Assembly: GCA_947627585.1 (NCBI GenBank)
Contig: CANQWP010000040.1
Location: 1 to 7,149 of the forward strand
DNA from: an uncultured Clostridia bacterium
GTDB taxonomy: Bacteria; Bacillota; Clostridia; Christensenellales; UBA1242
Reading direction: 5' to 3'
Length of the DNA stretch: 7,149 nt
A program made the position numbers and the translations under genes. Positions 1-4,328 of the stretch are shown one piece after another. Below the pieces are notes generated by a model. That model saw nothing but the letters and a program-made list of their open reading frames with translations, was not told the DNA's origin and ran no database searches. Positions within the stretch are counted from its first letter, which is position 1. Each line of letters opens with the position of its first letter.

Positions 1-98
1 ATTGTGCGCGAAAGATAGATGCGAAAGAAAAACCCGAGCGCCCGCGTGACAAGTGAAAAAGCGGTGATTATGACGACGTTCTTGAAAATGGATTTCAT
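1..98 (-). CDS. N-terminus of a SpoVB/MurJ-like flippase (partial, runs off left edge)
   Basis: An open frame starts at the ATG at 98-96 and runs without a stop to base 1, giving 32 codons. The peptide begins MKSIFKNVVIITAFSLVTRA and continues with LGFFFRIYLSRT. This basic start, first hydrophobic helix and the S-x-x-x-R-x-x-G-F-x-x-R-I-x-L-S-R pattern match the N-terminus of SpoVB-type oligosaccharide/lipid II flippases of the MOP superfamily, which are polytopic inner-membrane proteins. The family call is by recognition of this short stretch only. No Shine-Dalgarno lies before the ATG. Instead, a -10-like TATATT ends 7 nt upstream, so the message may be leaderless. The gene lies 67 bp downstream of the small Cys-rich gene on the same strand, with no clear terminator between, so read-through is possible. 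The C-terminal ~95% is outside the window. Confidence 0.7.
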   Translation of the reverse strand, partial: MKSIFKNVVIITAFSLVTRALGFFFRIYLSRT

Positions 99-105
99 AC
101 AAAAA

Positions 106-111
106 AATATA
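106..111 (-). promoter_or_regulatory. Candidate -10 box of the flippase-like gene
   Basis: On the minus strand TATATT is followed by 7 nt and then the ATG. No good -35 box stands 17 nt upstream (GACTAT); the best alternative is TCGACT with a 19-nt spacer. The element is supported mainly by its position and by the parallel arrangement at 1653 and 3498. Confidence 0.35.
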
Positions 112-165
112 TGAGAGAAAAACCTCAAATAGTCGAATCTTGTCCAATTTTTAAGAAAAAATGCT

Positions 166-393
166 TTAAAAAATGTTTAAAACAAATTCCACAATTTGAT
201 TTTCCATCAAAACATCAAGCTCGCCTTTCAAAAAATCAATTTTGACATACATACTTTTTTGTTCGTCATTCAAGGTGTCCAAAAAAGCATTTTCAACTTC
301 CACAATTTCGTCCAAGACTTTTTTGTTTTCGTCAGGACATGGACAATCACAATACGCATCCAAAATCATTCCTTTGAGATCAATTTTCTTCAT
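166..393 (-). CDS. Small Cys-rich acidic protein, unknown function (75 aa)
   Basis: The ATG at 393-391 is preceded by AAGAGG (minus strand, about 5-6 nt spacing), a good ribosome binding site, and by a strong promoter, so this is a real gene. The product is small and acidic. It has a C-x-C-x-C cluster (Cys15, Cys17, Cys19; CDCPCP) followed by a predicted helical stretch rich in Glu and Asp (about residues 21-75). Part of it (ETL/DTL-x-x-EQK-type pattern near residues 39-46) loosely recalls small DUF6809-like proteins found in Firmicutes and phages, but I do not claim membership. The three Cys could bind metal or be redox active; that is inference. It is divergent from the XRE repressor at 510, and its promoter is covered by two of that repressor's likely operators, so it is probably the repressor's main target. 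Confidence 0.75.
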   Translation of the reverse strand: MKKIDLKGMILDAYCDCPCPDENKKVLDEIVEVENAFLDTLNDEQKSMYVKIDFLKGELDVLMENQIVEFVLNIF

Positions 394-401
394 AAGAACC
401 T

Positions 402-421
402 CTTATCGTAATACCGATAAG
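402..421. promoter_or_regulatory. Operator O1 (CTTATC-N8-GATAAG)
   Basis: This is an inverted repeat with 7-bp perfect arms, CTTATCG and CGATAAG, around 6 bp. It covers the predicted transcription start (about 418) and early leader of the 75-aa gene. It is the most symmetric of three copies of the same 20-bp site. Confidence 0.75.
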
Positions 422-424
422 AAT

Positions 425-454
425 ATTATACTTATCTGTTTTATGATAAGTCAA
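425..454 (-). promoter_or_regulatory. Promoter of the 75-aa gene
   Basis: On the minus strand TTGACT (454-449) is followed by an 18-bp spacer and a consensus TATAAT (430-425). Transcription should start near 418, giving a leader of about 25 nt that contains the AAGAGG ribosome binding site. Operator O2 fills the spacer and O1 covers the start point, so repressor binding should block it. Confidence 0.75.
431..450. promoter_or_regulatory. Operator O2 (CTTATC-N8-GATAAG)
   Basis: This site has 6-bp perfect arms, CTTATC and GATAAG, around 8 bp. It occupies the spacer between the -35 and -10 boxes of the 75-aa gene's promoter. It begins exactly 29 bp after O1. Confidence 0.75.
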
Positions 455-459
455 GCAAA

Positions 460-479
460 ATTATCGGTTTTTTGATAAA
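460..479. promoter_or_regulatory. Operator O3 (ATTATC-N8-GATAAA)
   Basis: This site has 5-bp core arms, TTATC and GATAA, around 8 bp, and begins exactly 29 bp after O2. The outer pair differs from O1 and O2 (A/A in place of C/G). It overlaps the likely -35 region of the repressor's own promoter, as expected for autoregulation by a weaker site. Confidence 0.65.
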
Positions 480-490
480 ATTTTTATAAG
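461..490 (+). promoter_or_regulatory. Candidate promoter of the 67-aa XRE repressor
   Basis: TATAAG (485-490) matches the -10 consensus at 5 of 6 bases. The hexamer 18 bp upstream, TTATCG, is a poor -35 and is part of operator O3. Transcription would start near 497, just before the AAAGGGG ribosome binding site at 498-504. A weak promoter under O3 fits a self-limiting repressor. Confidence 0.4.
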
Positions 491-509
491 GTTTTTTAAA
501 GGGGAAATT

Positions 510-713
510 ATGGACACGTTTGCGGAAAGATTGAAAATGTTAAGAATTGAAAACAACATCTCACAAAATCAACTTTCAAAAAATTTGAAAATAAGTCAAT
601 CAAATATTTCTGTGTGGGAATCTGGTGAGCAAATGCCTTCCGCTGAAAATTTGATTGCTTTGGCTAAATATTTCAAATGCTCTGTGGACTATCTTTTGGG
701 GTTGGAGGACTGA
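510..713 (+). CDS. XRE-family HTH repressor (67 aa)
   Basis: This is a single-domain Cro/C1-type (HTH_3) DNA-binding protein with no extra sensor domain. Residues 5-62 form the five-helix domain. The HTH is near residues 17-38, with helix 2 at SQNQLSKNLKIS and the recognition helix at QSNISVWESG. The family ending, LIALAKYFKCSVDYLLG, is intact. The ATG at 510 has AAAGGGG (498-504) 5 nt upstream. The gene is divergent from the 75-aa Cys-rich gene, and three identical-type operators lie between them. The simplest reading is that this protein binds them as a dimer, represses its neighbour through O1/O2 and limits itself through O3. Its target sites are inference from layout. It ends in TGA and is followed at once by a terminator. 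It could be a phage-type regulator, but no phage genes are visible. Confidence 0.92.
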   Translation: MDTFAERLKMLRIENNISQNQLSKNLKISQSNISVWESGEQMPSAENLIALAKYFKCSVDYLLGLED

Positions 714-720
714 AACAAAA

Positions 721-746
721 AACCGCTCTTTTGCGGTTATTTTTTT
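721..746. terminator. Bidirectional terminator between convergent genes
   Basis: The stem AACCGC / GCGGTT (721-726 and 733-738) closes a 6-nt loop, with a T-run downstream on the plus strand (740-746) and a matching run on the minus strand from the A-tract at 715-722. It begins 8 nt after the stop codon of the XRE gene. It also serves the TVP38-like gene from the other side, whose TAA stop (739-737) lies inside the stem. Confidence 0.85.
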
Positions 747-1645
747 GTTTTATCTTTTTTGTCGTCTGTTTTCGAGGATTTTTCTTCTTTCTCGTTTTTC
801 ATTGCCTTGACCGAAACTTCAAATGGCTGATTTGTCTCTTCGCTTTGTTTTTGCTTTTTTGTGCGAAAAGTTTTTCGAATGAAGTTTTCAATTTGATCGC
901 GATAGCGATATGAAAAATAAAGCAAAATCAGCACAACAACAATGATGGCCGCCCAAACGCCCAGCCCCCAGCCTTTCAAGGGAATGAGTTGAACAGAATA
1001 GCACGTCGTGAAAATTGCAAGCGGCCGCGAAATGAGATTTGTCACCACAAAAAATGTCCAACTCATGTCGGTCAGCCCCGCCACAAGGCACAGCACGTCA
1101 TCAGGAAAAATCGGCAAAATCATCATGACAACAAATGCATATTTTGCATCAGTCAAAAACTTTGTCCACTTTTCGCAGGTCTCTTTGCCGACCATAAATT
1201 CAACGAGTTTTCGCCCAAACACGCGCCCCAAAAAAAACGCAAAAGCGCTGCCCAGAATCACTCCAGCAAGGCTCAAAAGAGCAGTTTTGAGAGGCCCAAA
1301 AACATAAACTCCCGCAAGCGTCGTCACCGTTGACGGCAACGGTAAAAAGGTCACCTGCAAAAACTGCAGGGCGACAAAAATGAAAAGCCCCCAAAAGCCA
1401 AGCGAGGCGATCCACGTTTGAACTTTGTCTTGATTTTTCAAAAAGTCCCACGCGCCAGTGAAATAAAGCACCACAAAAATCGCGGCAAAAAAAGCGCCAA
1501 TTGCCAAGCACACAAAAATTGTTCGCCAAATTTTTTTCTTGAGCGGCATTTTTTCGGTTTCGGCTGTCTTTGAACTTTGCTTCTCTGTTTTTTCGGCTTC
1601 TTCCTCGGTCTTTGCCGGCTGTTCGACTTTTGTTTCTTTCTTCAT
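737..1645 (-). CDS. TVP38/TMEM64 (VTT-domain, DedA superfamily) membrane protein, 302 aa
   Basis: This is a polytopic inner-membrane protein of the VTT/DedA superfamily, some members of which are linked to lipid flipping across the membrane; its own substrate is unknown. Counting from the ATG at 1645-1643, a membrane helix lies near 41-64. It is followed by the family core: FLPLPSTVTTLAGVYVFGP (100-118), the glycine-rich helix GVILGSAFAFFLGRVFGR (128-145), then LPIFPDDVLCLVAGL (177-191), and a last helix near 228-246. Both ends are highly charged Lys/Glu-rich tails (residues 1-39 and about 250-302), longer than usual. An in-frame TTG 12 codons upstream is not used as start here, because that TTG is the first part of a -35 box and the ATG sits 7 nt after a perfect -10. 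There is no Shine-Dalgarno, so a leaderless message is likely. The gene is convergent with the XRE repressor. Confidence 0.88.
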   Translation of the reverse strand: MKKETKVEQPAKTEEEAEKTEKQSSKTAETEKMPLKKKIWRTIFVCLAIGAFFAAIFVVLYFTGAWDFLKNQDKVQTWIASLGFWGLFIFVALQFLQVTFLPLPSTVTTLAGVYVFGPLKTALLSLAGVILGSAFAFFLGRVFGRKLVEFMVGKETCEKWTKFLTDAKYAFVVMMILPIFPDDVLCLVAGLTDMSWTFFVVTNLISRPLAIFTTCYSVQLIPLKGWGLGVWAAIIVVVLILLYFSYRYRDQIENFIRKTFRTKKQKQSEETNQPFEVSVKAMKNEKEEKSSKTDDKKDKTKK

Positions 1646-1652
1646 TAGAATT

Positions 1653-1681
1653 ATTATATTCAAAAGTTGTCTTTTTTCCAA
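1653..1681 (-). promoter_or_regulatory. Promoter placed to give a leaderless TVP38-like mRNA
   Basis: On the minus strand TTGGAA (1681-1676), a 17-bp spacer and a perfect TATAAT (1658-1653) are followed by only 7 nt before the ATG. Transcription should begin at or within a base or two of the start codon. No ribosome binding site is visible, which fits. Confidence 0.65.
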
Positions 1682-1766
1682 GAAAAATTTGGAAATTTAA
1701 AAATAATTGAGATTTTTGTCAAAGTTTTGAGTTTTTTAATAAACTTTCCAAAATCTGCGCAATTTT

Positions 1767-3491
1767 CTATGGATTATATTCGCTCGGGCTCAACTTTTCC
1801 AATTTGTGCCTAACATTTTCTTCCGTCGATTCTGTCACTTTTTGCGGCTTGACAATTTTCACGTCGCTTGCCGGAATTATCATGCCTTCCGCCGCCGTGT
1901 GAGTGCCTTCCATCACAATGCCGTCTTGAGAAGGATAGAAATCATGTCGAATTTCTGTTTCTTTCACAAGTTCGCCGTTTTTATAATATTGCAAAAAGCC
2001 CTTGCTTTCATAGCCTTCGCGCGGATATTTGACGCGATAATATTCGCCTTTATAAAGAATTTTGTCCGCATATTCGCCCTTTGTGTCCGCCACAATTTTG
2101 TCGCCGTTGTGCGCAAGCACTTTCACAAGTTCGGCGCGTCTTTTGATTTCCATGCCGTCCTCGAACTTTTCGCCATAAATTTCCACCGAAATTTTCTCGT
2201 TGTCGGCGCTGGTCTTGATGAAAATTGGGTTTTCAAGCGTGTTTTTGAACACCAAATCGCTATATCCGCCCGAAACCATGGCGTCAAACGAAAGCGGAAC
2301 ATATGACGCCGGGAGCGTGTGATGATTGACTGACAAAACCTCCACGTCGGCAAGAAGAAGCGCGTTATAAAGCGTTGTTGAGGCCTGGCAAACGCCGCCA
2401 CCAACGCCGTCAACATACACTCCGCCCACAATGATATGCGCGTTTTTGTAGCCGTGTTCTTCGGTGCGCGGACCGGTGGTCTCGTTGAACGAAACTGTTT
2501 GCCCCGGCTCGACAATCATGCCGTTGAAACTTTCAATCGCCCTCTTCACATTGTTTTTGCGCGCTGCGGAAGAATTGGCATATGATGTGGAGAACTCGCT
2601 GCGTTTCACAACGCTGTTTTTCAGGGCCTCGATGTCAAATTGATTTTCAATTTCAATGATTGGAATTTCAATTTTCACTTTTTTGGATGTTTTCAAAGCG
2701 TTGTCAATCTCTTGCCAAAGTTTATCGCGATTGACAAGCACAGTGCTTTGCCCTTCGTCAACAGCAAAAACTTCTTCGCTCTCAGGCTGAAAAACAAGGC
2801 TCGCCGGCCTGCTTTCGTGTTCGACCTCAGCCACAATCTCGTCAATTTTTTCATCAATGTCGGCCAGCACGCAAGTGTAAGAAATGGCAAATTCTCGCCC
2901 GTTTTCCTCAATTTCTTTTCCTTTGAAGAGATTTTGGAAGAAATTCCCGTCTCGCCCGACCTTTGAAAGTTCCTTGATTTTTGGCTGAATTTTGTTGGAG
3001 ACCTCAAAATCGTTCCCCTCCAAGACCCAAGTTTTGTCTCCGCTTGAAAGCTCAATTTCAATTTCTTTTCGGCTGTTGAGCATGTCCGTCAAAACGACGT
3101 TTTCCGCCTCAGCCACACTCATTCCGCCCACGTCAATGCCGTTGATGCGCGTGTTTTCATAGAACGTCTCATTCCCCGTCAGCGGGCTTTCAAAAAGGAA
3201 TTGACACGCCAGCAAAAGCACAACGGCCACCGCCGAAATTCCCAAAAACCACAAAAAACCGCCTTTTTTTTGCGTTTTTTGCTGTTTCTTTTCACTTTTT
3301 CTCAAATTTTTCTCTTTCGAAACTTTGCCTTTTTTGGCTTCTTTTGAAATTCGCTTTTTTTGAGATTGTTTCAAATTTTTGTCAGCCTTGTCGTTTGATG
3401 GTGACGTCACTTTGACGTCACTTTTCATGGCCGTCTCTTCGCTTTTTTCAGCGCGACTTTTCTTCACGCGTTCAGTTTTTTCTTTTTTCAT
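1767..3491 (-). CDS. VanW-domain envelope protein with peptidoglycan-binding-like and G5 domains (574 aa)
   Basis: This is a membrane-anchored extracytoplasmic protein of the VanW/YoaR type. VanW proteins occur in some vancomycin-resistance clusters and widely in Gram-positives without one; their reaction is not known. A Lys-rich cytoplasmic tail (1-77) precedes one membrane anchor (78-101). A PG_binding_4-like region follows from about 110 (NGIDVGGMSVAEAE motif, 117-130). The VanW domain is about 298-426, with VEPGQTVSFNETTGPR (327-342), the GGGVCQASTTLYNALL core (364-379, Cys368) and NHHTLP (389-394). A G5-like domain lies at about 447-530, ending in GIVMEGT. Length and order are normal and complete. 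There are no van resistance genes nearby, so a general cell-wall role is more likely than resistance. The ATG at 3491 lies 6 nt after a -10 box. The AGGG 2 nt before it is too close for a ribosome binding site. The start is probable, not proven. Confidence 0.92.
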   Translation of the reverse strand: MKKEKTERVKKSRAEKSEETAMKSDVKVTSPSNDKADKNLKQSQKKRISKEAKKGKVSKEKNLRKSEKKQQKTQKKGGFLWFLGISAVAVVLLLACQFLFESPLTGNETFYENTRINGIDVGGMSVAEAENVVLTDMLNSRKEIEIELSSGDKTWVLEGNDFEVSNKIQPKIKELSKVGRDGNFFQNLFKGKEIEENGREFAISYTCVLADIDEKIDEIVAEVEHESRPASLVFQPESEEVFAVDEGQSTVLVNRDKLWQEIDNALKTSKKVKIEIPIIEIENQFDIEALKNSVVKRSEFSTSYANSSAARKNNVKRAIESFNGMIVEPGQTVSFNETTGPRTEEHGYKNAHIIVGGVYVDGVGGGVCQASTTLYNALLLADVEVLSVNHHTLPASYVPLSFDAMVSGGYSDLVFKNTLENPIFIKTSADNEKISVEIYGEKFEDGMEIKRRAELVKVLAHNGDKIVADTKGEYADKILYKGEYYRVKYPREGYESKGFLQYYKNGELVKETEIRHDFYPSQDGIVMEGTHTAAEGMIIPASDVKIVKPQKVTESTEENVRHKLEKLSPSEYNP

Positions 3492-3497
3492 AACCCT

Positions 3498-3526
3498 ATT
3501 ATGCGAAAAACAAAAAAAAATATGAA
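3498..3526 (-). promoter_or_regulatory. Promoter placed to give a leaderless VanW-gene mRNA
   Basis: On the minus strand TTCATA (3526-3521), a 17-bp spacer and CATAAT (3503-3498) are followed by 6 nt and then the ATG, so the predicted +1 is the start codon itself. The -35 box overlaps the end of the U-run of the upstream terminator. The -35 is only fair (4 of 6 bases). Confidence 0.5.
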
Positions 3527-3550
3527 AAAAAGAAAGCGCAGCCGCTCTCT
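3523..3550 (-). terminator. Rho-independent terminator of the 98-aa XRE gene
   Basis: On the minus strand the hairpin has arms AGAGAGCG and CGCTTTCT (3550-3543 and 3538-3531), with one G-U pair and a GCTG loop, followed by TTTTTTTC. It begins 8 nt after the stop codon. It insulates the regulator from the VanW gene downstream. Confidence 0.85.
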
Positions 3551-3558
3551 CAAAAAAT

Positions 3559-3855
3559 TTAACTTCTCATGCCCTTGATGAAAGACAGCACTTTCTCGCA
3601 TTCATCATCGGTCAATGTTCCAATCGCATTTATCAGGTCGTTTTTTGCCGCACTATTCTCGCCAACGTTTTGCCTGCCAATAAGATAATCTATTGAGCAG
3701 CCAAAATAATTTGCCAATTTTTGCAATGTCTCAAAATCGGGTTGCGTTTCATTGTTTTCATATCGCGCATAGGTGGCTCTTTTGATTTGTAAAATTTCTG
3801 CCATCTCTGCTTGCGTTTTGTTTACGTTCTTTCTCAACTGTTTTAAATTTTTCAT
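3559..3855 (-). CDS. XRE-family HTH regulator with short C-terminal extension (98 aa)
   Basis: This is a Cro/C1-type DNA-binding protein, most likely a repressor. Residues 3-62 form the HTH_3 domain. The HTH covers KTQAEMAEILQI and KRATYARYENNE (13-36), and the domain closes with LQKLANYFGCSIDYLIGRQ. A 35-residue tail follows, with the helix LTDDECEKVLSFIKGM (81-96), as in many Firmicutes regulators, where it may help dimerisation. The ATG at 3855 is preceded by AGGTGG, part of the extended anti-Shine-Dalgarno match, so it is normally translated. It is divergent from a second small XRE gene. The gap between them holds an inverted repeat, AATGAGA-N15-TCTCATT, that could be its operator. A strong terminator follows, so it is monocistronic. 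Its targets are unknown. Confidence 0.92.
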   Translation of the reverse strand: MKNLKQLRKNVNKTQAEMAEILQIKRATYARYENNETQPDFETLQKLANYFGCSIDYLIGRQNVGENSAAKNDLINAIGTLTDDECEKVLSFIKGMRS

Positions 3856-3902
3856 ATCCCACCTACGATTATTCTATAAAAAAATTGAAAAATTTCCCAG
3901 AA

Positions 3903-3931
3903 AATGAGATTTTTTGTTGCATATTCTCATT
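3903..3931. promoter_or_regulatory. Inverted repeat between divergent XRE genes, candidate operator
   Basis: The perfect 7-bp arms AATGAGA (3903-3909) and TCTCATT (3925-3931) are 15 bp apart. The right arm and spacer cover the -35 region of the plus-strand XRE gene. One or both neighbouring XRE proteins may bind here; that is inference from position. Confidence 0.5.
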
Positions 3932-3945
3932 ATTTGTGATATAAT
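3917..3945 (+). promoter_or_regulatory. Promoter of the 72-aa XRE gene
   Basis: TTGCAT (3917-3922), a 17-bp spacer and a perfect TATAAT (3940-3945) predict a start near 3952 and a leader of about 26 nt. The -35 is weak, which suits a regulated promoter. Confidence 0.55.
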
Positions 3946-3960
3946 GTGAAAATAATGTGA
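3935..3960 (+). repeat. Three TGTGA direct repeats at 10-11 bp spacing
   Basis: TGTGA occurs at 3935-3939, 3945-3949 and 3956-3960; the last two share the longer word ATAATGTGA. The steps of 10 and 11 bp put all copies on one face of the helix. They span the -10 box and the predicted start of the 72-aa XRE gene, so they are a possible tandem binding site. Confidence 0.45.
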
Positions 3961-3977
3961 TAAAAGGGGGCGGTAAA

Positions 3978-4196
3978 ATGAAAAATTTTCAAATTGAATA
4001 TAACATGAGACCGATTTTGGACTTTATGGAAAAAGAAAAAATTGACAAAAAACAATTTGCCAATTTGTGTGGAATTTCAATTTTGACACTTGAAAACATG
4101 TTTTCAAACAAGACCAAAATTCCAACAACAAAACTTTTGAAGATTGTGGACGTGGTTAAATGCAGTTGCGACGAACTTTTGAATTTCAAAGCGTGA
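3978..4196 (+). CDS. Small HTH (XRE-like) DNA-binding protein, 72 aa
   Basis: This is a divergent Cro/C1-type helix-turn-helix protein. Residues about 10-69 cover the domain. KKQFANLCGISILTLENMFS (24-43) is the HTH, followed by KIPTTKLLKIVDVVKCSCDELLNFK, which keeps the family's final helices. The turn lacks the usual Gln-rich helix 2 (TQxxLA is replaced by KKQFAN), so it is a looser family member of the HTH_26 kind. The start is the ATG at 3978, because AAGGGGG at 3964-3970 stands 7 nt before it. An in-frame GTG at 3957 lies upstream of that site, close to the predicted transcript start, and is rejected. The gene is divergent from the 98-aa XRE gene, with shared control DNA between. No strong terminator follows. 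Its function beyond DNA binding is unknown. Confidence 0.88.
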   Translation: MKNFQIEYNMRPILDFMEKEKIDKKQFANLCGISILTLENMFSNKTKIPTTKLLKIVDVVKCSCDELLNFKA

Positions 4197-4233
4197 AAAT
4201 GCATCGTCCTTTGCGAAACAATGCTCTTCCTTT

Positions 4234-4271
4234 GTCATTCTGACGGGAGCGATAGCGAACGGAAGAATCTC
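4234..4271. repeat. Dispersed intergenic repeat-like element (GTCATTCTGA...GAAGAATCTC)
   Basis: The ends GTCATTCTGAC and GGAAGAATCTC, with GGGAGCGATAGCGAAC between, fit a small palindromic element common in many bacterial genomes, of the form TCATTCTGAG-GGAGCG-AGCGA-GAAGAATC. The ends pair as ATTCT / AGAAT. It fills a 132-bp gap between an XRE gene and cca where no gene is seen. Only one copy is in the window, so calling it dispersed rests on pattern memory. Confidence 0.5.
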
Positions 4272-4310
4272 TGCTGGCCAAGGAGAAGAAAACAAGAAAA
4301 TTGATTTCCT

Positions 4311-4328
4311 AAAGAGGCTCCGCTCTTT
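4311..4328. terminator. Weak hairpin at the convergent end of XRE and cca genes
   Basis: The arms AAAGAG (4311-4316) and CTCTTT (4323-4328) enclose a 6-nt loop. On the plus strand TTTT-CAC-TTTT follows, so it may end the XRE transcript. On the minus strand it begins directly after the cca stop codon but has no good U-run. Confidence 0.4.

Noticed and set aside
196..475. Plus-strand frames opposite the 75-aa gene
   Set aside because: They run through the operators and the antisense of a gene with a good promoter and ribosome binding site, and have no start signals of their own.
166..713. Type II toxin-antitoxin pair
   Set aside because: The genes are divergent, not in one operon, and the 75-aa protein matches no toxin fold I can recognise. 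A repressor-target pair is the simpler reading.
989..1529. Several overlapping frames of 99-114 codons on both strands
   Set aside because: They are shadows of the TVP38-like gene, with no ribosome binding sites and low-quality Arg/His/Ser/Lys-rich peptides. The same holds for frames opposite VanW (1806-2966), cca (4396-5433) and the ATPase (5547-6942).
1646..1681. Longer TVP38-like frame starting at a TTG at 1681
   Set aside because: The TTG is part of the TTGGAA -35 box and the extra codons cover the promoter. The ATG at 1645 fits the -10 position.
1682..1766. Terminator after the VanW gene
   Set aside because: Only weak A-T hairpins are present, such as AAAAT-N7-ATTTT just after the stop, with no GC-rich stem. 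Not strong enough to call.
3402..3423. Tandem TGACGTCACTT repeat with a CRE-like palindrome
   Set aside because: It lies inside the VanW coding region, where it encodes SDVKVTS in the low-complexity tail. Chance codon repetition is enough to explain it.
3957..3977. GTG start for the second small XRE gene
   Set aside because: It lies upstream of the AAGGGGG ribosome binding site and about 5 nt from the predicted transcript start. The ATG at 3978 is better.
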